Both the position numbers and the translations under genes were made by a program. A stretch of 64,000 bases of DNA from Crocodylus rhombifer (Eukaryota; Chordata; Crocodylia; Crocodylidae): NCBI GenBank assembly GCA_038503035.1, contig JAVSML010019093.1, positions 62,001-126,000 of the forward strand. The letters are read 5' to 3'. Below the pieces are notes generated by a model, which was not told the origin of the DNA, ran no database searches, and saw only the letters and a list, made by a program, of their open reading frames with translations. This document shows, one piece after another, positions 52,405 to 63,905 of this stretch (positions are counted from its first letter, which is position 1; every line of letters begins with the position of its first letter).

Positions 52405-52612
52405 CACAGACATCAGGGCTGGAAGGGACCTCGGGAGATCATCGAGTCCAGCCCCCTGCCCAAAGGGCAGGAAGTCAGCTGGGGTCATAGGATCCCAGCA
52501 AGATAAGCATCCAATTTACTCTTGAAGGTGTTCAATGTAGGTGCTTAAACCACCTCCGCTGCCAGACTGTTCCAGACCTTGGGGGCTCGGACAGTAAAGA
52601 AATTCTTCTTTA
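52405..52612 (-). mobile_element. CR1 LINE 3' fragment nested in hAT terminus
   Basis: The plus strand shows the antisense CR1 3' end: 'agggctggaagggacctcgg', 'gatcatcgagtccagcccc', then 'ccaatttactcttgaagg' and 'ccacctccgctgcc'. It separates 'gtggatttgattt' (52391-52403) from 'aaatcagtttggtttaaatc' (52613 onward), which read as one continuous hAT terminus when the CR1 is removed. CR1 therefore inserted after the hAT copy. Confidence 0.8.
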
Positions 52613-53039
52613 AATCAGTTTGGTTTAAATCACTGGTCAGGAAGCCTCGATTTAAATCACTGCTTTCTACTAAGAGTGCATTCTTGCTGTTTGATACCTT
52701 AATACATATTATTCACAACTCAGAGACAGATGTAGGTTTATTTTTTAAAAGGTACACCCTATACATTTTTAAGGAGTGATTTTGATATTTTTCAGATTAA
52801 TTTTGCAGCTACATCAGAAAACTGAATGATGACATTTAAATTGGTTATTTAAAACTAAAATAAGATCATATATTTTAGACATTTTTCCTGCAACAACAAA
52901 CATGTATAATTATTTTAACAAAACAAGTGTATGTATCTTTGAATTTTTAACTATTTCAGTTCTGTGAAATGTGTTTTTAACAAAAATTAAATAGATTATT
53001 TCAGCCAGGTTAACATGAGAAACTTAAAATACTGGATTA

Positions 53040-54194
53040 TGCAGCAAAATCAGTCTTCCAGTTAAAAGCTAGATTATCACTTCAGGAGTCTCTACTGGAT
53101 CCAGGTGCTTAAGTGACTTCTACCAGTTCACTGGTGTGGCTTTCCTTGCAACCTCATCAGTAAACATATATTTCTTGAATGGTTCACCCTTAACCCTGAA
53201 ATTTATTGTAGTGGATATTATGAATGGATGACTGCTAGATGTCCATGTCATAGCCAACTCCTGTTCAGCAGTTTAGGATTGACCCTGGTACCAAGTATTG
53301 AGAATATTGGCAAGAAAATGAGCTGGAGATAGTGATTGATCCATTTGGTTTTTTAGTACCTGTACTTTAACTCTGTCATTGCATATTTCTCTTTTCAAAG
53401 TCTCAGTTGCTTCCAAATTCCAACAGCATCAGCAATAAAATAGCAACTTCCCTGCACTTTGAACAAAGCTACAGAAATAGGCTTCAGGATAGTCAGCATA
53501 CATTCTACATTTCTCTTTAGCCCACTGTTGAGAACTTTGGCTATGCCAATTCCATGTCTTTTTATCACGATTTTGTTCACAAAACGTCATCCGAATAGGC
53601 CAGTTCTCAATATATCACTCAACACAGTCCACTACTGAATTCTGTTGCACGTCTTGTGGGAGAGTTAGTCTGGTTCCTTCTGCTTTCTTCAGAGCAGCTA
53701 CTGCAAAGTGGTTGTTACGCAAGTATTTTGCAATTTCAGCAACATTAGCCTTTATTTCTGGAGCAGTGAAGTCTTTGTCTAAGAGGTGCATCAAATGAGT
53801 GCTACAGTCATATGTTATTAGTTTGGGGCTTTCATCACTTTCTTCAAGATTCCTTTTAATCTCTGATGCATTTGAAGATTTGCCTATGACAAAGCTGCAT
53901 ACCAGACATTTGAACTTTTTTCAGTTTGTCATAGCTTTTAGGGCTACTTCTTGTAAGTGTTCTGCTGTGCGTGCATTTCTTTGATGTATCAATTGTTTCT
54001 GTAAGGTACACAGCCCCTTCTTCCAATGTCACACAAGCACATGTTACTGGATCGTTGTAGACAATGCTCCACCCATCAAGACTCAGGTTAACAATTTTCC
54101 CCTCTAGACTCATTGAACACTGCTCAGTTTCTCTCTCATACACTTTATCCAGCAATATTATCTCAAATAGTAAATAAATCGAAGTTATAATCAC
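53040..54194 (-). pseudogene. hAT-superfamily transposase pseudogene
   Basis: Minus-strand pieces in order from high to low coordinate include LEGKIVNLSLDGWSIVYNDP, then VTCACVTLEEGAVYLTETID; NLEESDESPKLITYDCSTH; APEIKANVAEIAKYLRNNHF and KAEGTRLTLPQDV; LKRNVECMLTILKPISVAL; SLSPAHFLANILNTWYQGQ; and ELAMTWTSSSHPFII. This order matches hAT transposases (DGW catalytic-domain region, 'RNNHF...GTRLTLPQ' and 'LTPAHFLANILDPRY' blocks) as I remember them. Several in-frame stops, such as after VDCVE and after YQGQS, and at least one frameshift near 53570 make it non-functional. It lies antisense to nothing and in the same direction as TMEM164, in its intron. Confidence 0.8.
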
Positions 54195-54256
54195 TATTGC
54201 ATGATGATATCTTTGAAATTTAACATATCTTAAATTAAAACAACCTTTATTTGGGT

Positions 54257-54520
54257 TTACTTCAAGTCCAATTTTTTAAATTGTTGATTTTTATCCACTC
54301 TGATTGAAGCAGATACTTGTGAAGTCATTGGGACTAGATTAATCGTGGATATTTGGGCAATATTTTTGCCACGCTTTATTAGGAGGACAGCAAATGAGTG
54401 CTGCCAGCCATATGTTATTAGCTTGGCGCTTTCTTCTAGATTTCTTCTCATCTTTGATTTCTTCTCTCTGTTTATGGCCTGGCAAGCCTGCTGCCATGCT
54501 AGGATTTTCCCTTCTACCAT
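54257..54520 (-). pseudogene. Second partial hAT transposase copy
   Basis: This open frame of 87 codons contains KMRRNLEESAKLITYGWQHS, which duplicates the NLEES...KLITYDCSTH block found at about 53.8 kb in the neighbouring relic. It is flanked on its low side by an inward-facing hAT-type terminus (about 54283-54299). It is not a continuation of the first pseudogene, since the same protein region occurs twice. It appears to be the 5' part of another truncated copy or a duplication. Confidence 0.65.
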
Positions 54521-55400
54521 ACCATTCCCTTACCAGATCTCAAATCAATGGAGAGGCTATAATTGAAAACTTATCCCTCAAGATACTATTCAAAATGTTT
54601 CTCTTTTGTTTCTACTGACCCTCCCTCCTTGCATTTATCTCAAATCTCCTCCTCCTTGCCCAGATCTACTCCACTCCCCAACAACCCTTTATTCATTTAA
54701 CTTCTTGAAACTTTGCACTTTTAGAGAGAAGTGAGAGAAACAACAGGGCTGATGGGCAGGTAAATCAGGCCTGTTGTCTCATCTTAATATACTGCTGTTA
54801 ACAAGAATGTTATCTCTGGAGACACAAATCCACAGTTTGAAAACTAAAACTAAGCATCACAGAGATACTTAATGGGATCTTCTAGAATGAGCACTGAGTC
54901 CTAGTCCCATTGGGTAGAGTGATTTTCTTTAATCTTTACTAATCTATAGAAGAGTCTCCAGGAATCCCATAGGATTGAGCCCCTAATATAGTCCATGGCC
55001 TGTTGTGAAACTTTATAAAAAACTATATAAAACTTGTGAAATTTATAAAACTTTTCTAAAAAGCTCACATGAATATATTGTCTCAAATAGTATAAAATTA
55101 AAATTATAATCCCTCGTTCATAATGATATCTTTGAGCTTTAACATATATTAGATTTAAAAATAAACCTATATAAAGACAGTTTTAAAAAGCATCTTAAAA
55201 ATTTAAAAATATGTTTAAGTAAAAAAAAATATGATTTAGAATAAAAATCAGTTTTAAAAAAGAATGTTGATTTTTATCCACCCCATTTTAAAAGCCCTTC
55301 CTCTCTCTTGTGGAAAAAAGGAATTTTAAAAAAGGGAACTGGCCTACTAGTCCCTACTGGTGATCTTAAAGCAATGATGGGAATGCAGGGCAATATGGTC

Positions 55401-55760
55401 CCCAACAGGCTAGCTCATTCAGAGGCATGAGCTTTCATAGGCTACAGCCTACTTCAGCACAGGCTCTGAATGGACTTACAGAGAACAGGAATACTAAATA
55501 GAAAGGAGTAAGGTAATTTAAATACAAAGGCTGAACGCTCCTTCACCTCTCAGAAATGTTCCCTCTTTTCTCTCCCTTTCCCTATACATTGTATTTAAAT
55601 AACCTTATTCCTTTCCACTTAGTAATCCTGTCCTTGGCCAGTCTATTCACAGCCTCTGATGAAGTAGACTATGAAAAATTCATGCCCCTCTGGACAAGTT
55701 AATTTATAAGATGCCACATGGCCCTGCTCTCTGCTTAACTGCAGACTAACAGAACAAACT
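55401..55760. mobile_element. Inverted pair of GATGAAGTAG/GAAAGCTCATGC repeats
   Basis: On the minus strand 55480-55401 reads 'gctgaagtaggctgtagcc' and 'tatgaaagctcatgcctctg'. On the plus strand 55650-55760 reads 'ctctgatgaagtagactatg', 'attcatgcccctctgg' and ends 'ctgcagactaacag'. Both belong to a repeat family abundant in turtles and crocodilians, here in head-to-head orientation about 170 bp apart. This could be one element with long inverted arms or two insertions. Confidence 0.55.
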
Positions 55761-56505
55761 ACCTCTCTCTAATGATGAGAATGTTATCGACTGTCATTTT
55801 TTCAAACTCAGCATTCTTATGTGAATGAACTCCAACCTTCCCCAACTCCCTGTGTGATACGAAATTAAAAAAAAAAAAAAAAAGACAGAGAGAAGAGAGA
55901 TTTTTGGATATGATCACTACACACCTTTGTCCTCCCCACTATCCAAGACGAGCAGCAGAATTAGAAAAGGGTGTCGAGCCTAAGCAGTTACTCTTAAGTT
56001 AATTGCAACTGTAATTAATTACAATTTAGGGCAATGTCCTGGGTTAATATTATTAGATTACATTAAAATTAAATTAGATTAGATTCTCCAGGGTTGATCA
56101 TGGTTAATTTCACGGTAACAGCAACCTGCCTGCTTTTTACATCAAAATGGAGGATCCACACACACCACAACACATGAAGTTATTTAAGGGCCTTTCTTCA
56201 TATAATAAAACTTAATGTTCTCTTGTTGAAAAATAAAATTACTGAGACTGAACAAGCCCCTGAACTAGAACAGATTTTGATTAAAAACTGTTATTATTTT
56301 TACCAATACTTCTGTTGTGATTAATATCAAAAAGAATCTCAAGCCCCATGAATGGAATAGATTGCATATATGAAAGATAACTTTTACAAATGAACACAGA
56401 TGAGACATTTTGGGCTGCTTTCAAATTTTGATTTCTTTAAAAAATGACAGTTGCACCATTCAAAATATTGCAAGGTAGACACACTCAGGAGACTATCCCG
56501 TTTAC

Positions 56506-57814
56506 TAGGCCTATGCAAATACAGAAGTATTTGATTCAGATTCAGAGGACAGTGATTCAATTCAGAGATTCGGATCACTGTCCCAAATCAATTCAGCCAA
56601 ATCAGCTTTGGAAGATTCAGTGCCGATTCACTGAGATTCAGTGATTCGGATCGGCCAGCTGCAGGTTTTCCCGTGGCTCCTCCAGCTGTGCCTTCCTCTC
56701 CCCCATGACTGTCCTGCCTGGCCCCATCTCCCGCCCAGCCCCAACCTAGTCCCGGCATTTAAAAAAAAAAAGAAGCAGCCTTGTACTCACCGGCTACAGG
56801 ATCAGCAACTGGGGCCTCTGGGCACTCCAGGCAGAGGCCCCCTCAAAGTGCAGGGCAGCAGGGATCACCGCCCGATGTGCCTCGCACCCATGCGGCAGTA
56901 TGCCCCATGGTGTGGGTGCAGTATGACTTGGTAGGGCACCACACACTGCCTGGGAACTGGGGCCACTGGAGCCAAGTGCTACTGGGCTCTGGCTGACTGC
57001 TGGAGCCACCCCAACACACAGCAAGCGGGGGAGAGTGGGGCAATCCCTGCTGCTCCCTGCTATGCAGGGGGCTCTGCCATGAGCCCTCAGAGGCCCCCCT
57101 GATTGCCACTGCCAGAGCCAGTTACTGCGCGACTTTAAAAGAAAAAAAAAAGGGCCAAGATGCTGGGCTGGGTGGGGGATGGGGCTGGGCAAGACTGCCA
57201 TGGGGGCTTCTCTCGTGGCTCCTCCAGCTGTGCCCCAACAGGCGGATCCGCAGGGGCTAGGATCCAGCCTGCATGGGAGGGGAGGGGGCACGATGCAGGC
57301 ACAGCTCACTCTGGGCAGCAGGAGGGCACAGCCCCCACTCCCAGCACTGCTATGCCCACATCAGCGCTGGGAGTGGGGGCTATGCCCTGCTGCTACTTGC
57401 ACCTTTCCACCTGGAGCGAGCCGCGCCTGCATCCAGCTGCACCCCCCACAACTACCACCACCACTCCCGGTTGGGCAAGCGGCAGCAGGGCAGAGTCCCT
57501 GCTCCCAAAACTTTCACACCCACATCCCATTCCCCCTGCCCTGGCTGGGCAGCTTGTCCCAGCTCCAACCCCATCGTTCCCTCCCCTGGACCCTTTCCTT
57601 CCTCCCTCCCCCAATCCCAGACTTACCAGCTGGAGGCAGCTTTCAGCTGCCTGTTTAGTCTATGGCTGAATCTCTGAATTGGCAAAATCTTTTCCAAATT
57701 GGCTTGGAGCTTTAACTTGATCTCCCAATTCGATTTGGATTTGGAGATTCAGTCCCCGAATCAGGCCAAATCTCCTCCAAATTGAATCAACTACCAAAGC
57801 TTTGAACAGCCCTA
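56506..57814. mobile_element. GC-rich hAT-type element with target duplication
   Basis: The left end TAGGCCTATGCAAATACAG and the reverse complement of the right end, TAGGGCTGTTCAAAGCTTTG, form imperfect terminal inverted repeats, with many GATTCAG/CTGAATC motifs in both sub-terminal regions. Flanks CCGTTTAC (56498-56505) and CTATTTAC (57815-57822) match at 6 of 8, as expected for an aged 8-bp hAT target duplication. The ~900-bp core is extremely GC-rich, and its frames of up to 171 codons on both strands lack any recognisable domain. Confidence 0.75.
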
Positions 57815-58110
57815 CTATTTACCTCTTCCCACTGTTTGTTTGTTTTTTAAAGTTGGAGGGATGCAAACAGTATAATCACTTAATAAAAAACATGCCTACA
57901 GCACCAGCACAGAAATCCATCACCCTGTTTCTAAAACATTAATCAGAGGACAAAAAGAAGATGAGGTATATCACAAGTACAAGGAGAAAGATGACCTTCT
58001 GGGATGCAAGATCTCCAGGACTAGTAGATAAGTCTATTATCAACTATCATAAACAGATTTTGCACTTAGATAAGAATCTGGCAGCTGAAAAGCTTACAGC
58101 CACAAAGGAT

Positions 58111-58190
58111 GAGCATTATCCCTGTTTTGCAAAGAGGCTACTGAGGCATAAAATATTTAATGCGACTTGCCAAAGGTCACACAAACCAGA
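58111..58190 (-). mobile_element. MIR-type SINE relic
   Basis: The plus strand shows the antisense MIR 3' half: 'cattatccctgttttgcaaa', 'ctactgaggca', then 'gacttgccaaaggtcacaca'. Strongly diverged. Confidence 0.7.
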
Positions 58191-58814
58191 ACAAGAGGAC
58201 CCACATCTTTGGCAGCTGTCTTCGCAAGATAAACCAGCACCTTCTGAGTGTTACTCTGATCCCCTTCACCTGTCTGTTCTGTTGGTCTGCTTTCCACTCC
58301 CTACCTTATCTGGCACTGTTGCCTGCTACCTTCCTGATCTGCCATGTGTCACACACAGAGGCTGCCTGTGCCACTTACAGTAGGCTGGCCATCCCTGAAC
58401 TACAGGCAGGGAAACAAAGCAGTTCTTCTAGGTTCTAGCCTCACCCTCAACCCACACAGCCAGGTATTAGAATAAACCTTCTACAGGTATGGAAAGCCAA
58501 AAATTGTACTAAAATTGAGGTAAAAGCAGGGGAAGAACTACAATGATTATCACAATTTGGTGATAATGGTTTCATGTGTCCACTCCTATCACACAATTTA
58601 GTTTCCACTTTCTATGGGAAAGGATAGGACACATGAAGCCATTGCAGAATACCTGACATAAGTCCTTCCCTCCTATGTTGTTTGTTTTTCATTTGTCCAT
58701 ATTGCATGATTACCAAGTGCTTCTTCACAGTTCCATCTTTAAAGGAAGAGCGAGTTATGTTTTACCTAATGAAAATGTCTACAGCAAGCTGTACCATATG
58801 CCTCAACAAAGGCT

Positions 58815-58895
58815 TATTCAGCAAGCCAGAGGCAGAGCTGGGAATGAAATAAAGGTGTGCTGAAGACTTACTCACTAAGCAACACTGCCTCCTTC
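58815..58895 (-). mobile_element. MIR-type SINE relic
   Basis: The plus strand shows 'agaggcagagctgggaatg' and 'aacactgcctccttc', the antisense of the MIR 5' region as found across amniotes. About 80 bp remains. Confidence 0.55.
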
Positions 58896-59897
58896 ATACA
58901 GAAGCAGAGTGAATGGTTATGTTTCAGGCCTTCGAAAAGCTGTACCTGTCCTTTTACATGCCAGTTACTGGGAAGCTGCAGATGGACACCAAGATAATAC
59001 CTTCCAAACTGTCACCTTTCTTAATGCTTATCATCGTCACTTGCTCTGGGCTTACAGAGAAACATTGGTAAAGATGTAAACTGTCCGACTTCCCTGAGAT
59101 TCTAAATAAAAAAGACCTGCTATGTCATCTTGCTCATCTCCTTTTTATTTTTGCAATTCAAGAACTGTCCCGCAATGGTTTTAGAGCACTTGGTCCAATC
59201 CAATTTACATTACAAGGCTCCCGCCAATTTGCCTATTATAGAAGGAAAAGACCCAAAAATATTAACAGTGCTGTCAATCTCCTCTAATCCTTTGTTACTG
59301 CAGGAAATATTTTGTATTTGTACTGCCTTGCAAGCTAAGGCCAATAAGCCATGCTTTTAAGAAAGAAAAGCTTTAAATATCTATCAATCCATTTCAGCAA
59401 TTTGGTGTAGTTATTTAATTTTAGCTTCATCTCTCCGGCTTTTAGAATGCTGCATTAATCCTAGAGAGCTAGCAGTATTGACATCCTCTGAAACCTAGTT
59501 AGTAAGCTAGAAAAAAAAAAAGATTAGGGGAGATGATCAAAGGGTACAAGGCATGTGATTCAGATTACACTAGCCTAGAATTTAATCAGCACAAGAATAT
59601 CTACATCCACCACTGCATTTGCTGAATCCATACGTGTTTTTGGTGAGTTCAAACAGAGACCACTACCAACACACACACACAAAATTCAAGCAGGTGACAA
59701 ACCCCTATTTAAGCCATGAATATTTTCAAACTGCTGTCCATTTTTCAGTCCATCTCGTCTCTCCTTCCAGGCTACAGAACATTACATGAGGAACCCAGAT
59801 GATTTATTTTAATATATGGCTGAGGTCATAAAATGTTAGGAACTAAATACATTATACAAATGAATAGAAATGCAGGAAGGAAGCAAACAGATATTAC

Positions 59898-59947
59898 CTG
59901 AAGAGAACCATTGCAAGCCGACAAGGAGGACAGGCAAGGAGAAAAAT
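59898..59947 (-). CDS. TMEM164: TMEM164 internal exon (LLACPPC segment)
   Basis: This 50-nt exon lies between an acceptor (...CTCTTTCAG, ends 59948) and a donor GTAATATCT (from 59897). It starts in phase 0 and encodes IFLLACPPCRLAMVLF plus two bases that complete Arg with the next exon. The two cysteines of CPPC are visible; the Cys I recall as catalytic (human 123) would be eight residues upstream, in an exon beyond the window. The donor is weaker than consensus (GTAATA). The exon is short, but its phase and match to the human segment HIFLLACPPCRG make it convincing. Confidence 0.9.
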
Positions 59948-61342
59948 CTGAAAGAGTAAAACAAAAAGTTAGTACTATAGTTAAGTTATTTTTCTACACA
60001 CTTTTTTCCTGCTCTCCCAGGAAGCTTCAGTAAGTTAATTAGTACAGGAAGACCTGCATCTTCCACTGAGTTTGCTGAAGGACTGTTTTAGATTACAGCA
60101 AAACTTTGCAGTAGAAAAAGGCTGAGCAGCATGAACAAACGATAGGTTTCATATCACTTATGCAGAGATTTGAGCAGGAGCACCCTCTACAACTGAACTT
60201 CCCTCAAGCCCACACAGCTTAAGTCTGAGGTCTCAACATACCTGTAGAGCCTTGTATTATTAAAACAGCACAAGAGCTCAAGTCAAAGCAGATAACTACA
60301 TCAACTAATTCAATCGTAGTAGCTCCCAACAACCCCAGCAAAGCTCAGCACCATCTTGGGCTAAATACGTTACACATTCCCATGCATTTACAATGGCAAG
60401 CTCTACTTCAGCAGTGTAAGATCAAGCTCTTGAAGATCTAAGGTATCAAGGTTGCCCTTAACAGCTTGCCAAGGCTTACTAAATATGGTTACCTTGACAT
60501 TTTCACTATGGATAACCTTCATTACCAGTCACCTTTAGGCATGCCAACTGGCTTGTCTAACTGCCCTTCCAAAGCCCTCATATAAAATACAGCAGTAATT
60601 AGTTATTCATCACACAAGGCCAAAGGTAATGTAATGCCCCTGGCACAGTATGTGGTTGGATCTGCTGTTGGGCCACACACGTGCCGAACAAGATCTAGTT
60701 TGGATCTCTATGTAATGTAGAGATTGAACAGAGATGCTATCCCTTACAACTGTGAGGGACTAAATAAAAATCCTCTAGTGTTCAAACCTCTTAATTCCAA
60801 CTGGTCAGGTCTCTGAAGCAATACATCTTAAGCAGAATGCAAAATGAACACTTACACAAGCGTTGAGAAAACGCCTACACTGCCACTGCCTACAGCTGGC
60901 TACTGTAATAAACATGTATTATAAAAGCCTGGGACAGATCTTTAAAATAAATAAAAATAAAACTTCAGCTTTATTACTGTGACCTACTGGAAAGGGTACA
61001 CAAAGTGTCGGGGGAAATAAGAGCGTGCTTTCTATTTATTTAAAAGTAAGCCTGTCTCTATCACCTCCGCCTCCAAAAAGATGCCAAGTCTATTCAAACA
61101 AATGTACTTCTCTCCTCTGGTGCAGGACATGCATTGTAGATGGACCTGACTGATGTTCAACTTAATTACTACCAGACCATGCTAGTGCTAAAGGAACAGC
61201 AACAGCAGAAATATTAATGTTGGTCCTTGCTTTAACGCTAAACGACTCTTATCCTTGGTTCTGTGCACACGATTTGCAGAACAAATATTTTGATTCTAGT
61301 ACTTCTTAATATGGTTATTTACATGCAGCTAGATAAACAAAC

Positions 61343-62444
61343 TAGAGGTGCACCAATATATCGGTTGCATAATGGATTGCCTCCAATAAAAGCAAAAATT
61401 ACATTATTGGCTATTGGGTTTTTTTTGGCCATTGCAATCAATAATCTTCTCCAGTATATATAATCAAATTATGCTTTCTGGCCAGGGCCTCAGATGCCTG
61501 GGTTCCCCCAGGAAATGGTGGGGTTTCCCTTGCAGGCAGACAGCACTCTAGCCTGCAAGGAGTCCTTGCATGGGGCTGCTGGGAGCCAGATGCAAGGGGC
61601 GCCGCACACATGTGCACGGCCACACGCAAGCACGTGGCCAGGAAGACAGCCGGGCAGCATGGAGAATAGCTCCCTGCAAGCAAGTCTATGGAGGGAAAGA
61701 GGCATCAGGAGGGGCCCCCATGGTGAGGGAGGAAGTGGGGCAGGGGCTGGGGGCACTACCCAGCCAAGGCAGTGTATGGGACCCAGGGCCAGGGTGAGAA
61801 GCAGAACGGACACACGGGGAGCTCATCCAAAGAGTACAGGACGGGGTGGCTCCCCACCACTGCGCACTCCCACCCCCCCAGATTTGTGTACAGGGTGGAT
61901 GTGGGATGCTCGCTGTGGGCTCAGGGCTCTCCGCTTTGCTGCCTTTCCCTTGGAAGCCCCTTGCCAGCCACACGCCCCCTGCCCACCTGGAGCAGTGAGG
62001 GTGCCAAGTTGTGCCTCCCGCTGCCAGGTGGGTAAGGGATGAACAGTCGGAGCAGGCCTCCCAGGGAAAAGGCAGCAGGGCAGAGAGCCCCAAACCTACA
62101 GCGGGCAGCCTGCATCTGCCCTCACCCTGATCTGCTCTGCTCTGCTCAAAAGCATCCCTGTTCTTAAAAATGGTGGCAGCAACATTTGAACTAAAGCTTA
62201 TTTGACAAACTTTAGTTCAAGCACCCCCACCACCATTTTTAAGTACCAGAACACTGCTGAAGCATGCCACAGAAAAAAGGGTTATGTCAGTAGATTTTAA
62301 AGTACTGACAAACTTTTTTGGTGAGCTCCAGCAGCCTCCAGCAACACATTAACCAAATCGGTTACAAATTGGTAATGGCCAATATGGCTCTTTAATAATC
62401 AGCTATCAGTATCGGCCATGAAAATCTTTATCGATGCACCCCTA
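61343..62444. mobile_element. GC-rich hAT-type element (TAG-GGTGCA termini)
   Basis: The left end TAGAGGTGCACCAATATATC and the reverse complement of the right end, TAGGGGTGCATCGATAAAG, are terminal inverted repeats. Sub-terminal sequence on both sides holds ATCGG/CCGAT and GGCCAATA-like motifs. The family is one I recognise by its TAGGGGTGCACCGAT end. The GC-rich core reads, on the minus strand, in the same sense as the core at 42.1 kb. The open frame of 182 codons in the core has no recognisable domain and overlaps equally long frames on the other strand. Confidence 0.75.
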
Positions 62445-63374
62445 AAATAAAGCTAGGTACTTACTACTTAAATGAAATATAGCCATTACCATGTGCATCT
62501 GCAAAATATCCATCTCCTCTCCCCCCCCACAACCCCTGGACAAGTGATCAGGCAGAACTATAGTTGCTAAAGAGTAAGAAAAGGTACCAATTAAATTCAA
62601 CTGAAAGCACCAAGACATGTTCTTTTTGAGAGACCTCAGAATCAATAAGGACTTTTTACAGGACTTATATTAAAAATAACAAGTCTTGTAGTTTTTTAAG
62701 GCCTGGATTAATAAGCAAAAGTGAATGCAATAGATGACTGGGAATAGCCCTCTAACTGATGCTTTGTATACAGAGGCAAAAAAGGAGTTGCACATCTCAG
62801 GCAAGATTTTTCATCGTATCTGTCGTATCACACACAGCCCTGCAAGGTTCAAATATGTTCAGCCTAGACAAGAAATGGAGATTCCATAATGGATTACAGT
62901 TCACAGATTGTTTTAGTGGTTACATAATAAACTGTCCACACCACAAAGCTACCGCTCAGAATAAACAGGATAAATAGTATAACTTTAAAGCTAGCTATGT
63001 GGGCTTCAAAAAAAAAAAATCTCTTAGGGCAACAGACTAGAAAACTGGGATTTCAACTTGAAAGTACATCTAACACTTGACGTAAAGAAGACCTTTATCA
63101 GATGGCAGTTGTAGATCTCTTTTTTTCTGATGACCATCTAAGTAGGAAGTAGCATTATATGCAAATAAAATGCTGAACTGAAAAAAATCTTTGGAGCATT
63201 CAAAATCCAGACTCAAACCTGAACCTTGCACTTTAGTTACAATAAGGGATGCTCCCCAAAGGGCTTGGGCATTTGAGAAGTTTTCTTTTAATATGATAGT
63301 TTGTGGCTGAGAAATTCTAGATCTTCTGACAACGTTTTTATACCACTCGACTAAGTTCTATCTTGTGTTAAAGA

Positions 63375-63905
63375 CTCATAAATGTTAGGGGCTGGAGGGG
63401 ACTTCACGAGGTCATCGGGACCCCCCGTACTTGGGCAGGAAAGACTGCTGGGGTTATCTGACGTGCGCATCAAGGTGTTTTTTTAAAGCCCTCCATGGTA
63501 GGTGAATGTACCAGACCCTAGTCACTTGAATCGTAAAGAAGTTTCTCCTTACATCCAATCTGAAGCGATCTTCAAGCAGTTTGTGTCCATTGTTTCTTGT
63601 CTTCCCCTGGGGTGCTTTGGTGACCAGATGCTCCCCCAGGCCCTGATAAAAGCCCCTTATATTTTTTATAGGCCACCGCCAAGTCCCCTCTAAGTCGTCT
63701 TTTCTCCAAGCTGAACAGTCCCATCTTTCAGCCTCTCCTTATATGACCTGCTCTCCAGACCTCTAATCATGTGTGTGGCCCCTCCTTTGGAGTCTCTCAA
63801 GCTTCTCCACATCCTTCCTGAAGTGCAGCACCCAGAATTGGATGCAGTACTCCAGCTGCAGTCTCAAGAAGGCCAAGTAGAGCAGGAGGATGACATCCTT
63901 AGTCT
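63375..63905 (-). mobile_element. CR1 LINE fragment, ~530 bp
   Basis: The plus strand shows antisense CR1 in order: 'ggctggaggggacttcacga', 'gtgtccattgtttcttgtc', 'cttttctccaagctgaacag', 'cagcctctccttatatgacc', and 'cagaattggatgcagtactc' near the inner end. It covers the 3'UTR and the C-terminal part of the RT-containing ORF, decayed by many changes. The window ends shortly after it. Confidence 0.85.

Larger units (their letters stand above)
52388..55286 (-). mobile_element. Degenerate hAT transposon(s), full span
   Basis: The low-coordinate terminus is CAGGGTGGATTTGATTT (52388); the high-coordinate terminus, read inward, is GGGGTGGATAAAAATCAAC (ends about 55285). Both match a hAT terminus type I know as CAGGGTGGATAAAAATC with internal GATTTAAATC repeats, and such repeats occur at 52614-52665. 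A second inward-facing AGTGGATAAAAATCAAC sits inside at about 54299-54283, so the span probably holds two adjacent copies. Transposase remnants on the minus strand are listed separately. Confidence 0.65.

Noticed and set aside
57160..57669. Long overlapping open frames (134-171 codons) on both strands
   Set aside because: They lie in the GC-rich core of the hAT-type element, where stop codons are rare. All frames are Pro/Ser/Ala/Gly-rich without domains, and there is no splice or promoter context.
61494..62093. 182-codon plus-strand and 135-codon minus-strand frames
   Set aside because: Same explanation: they sit in a GC-rich transposon core, overlap each other and have no recognisable family.
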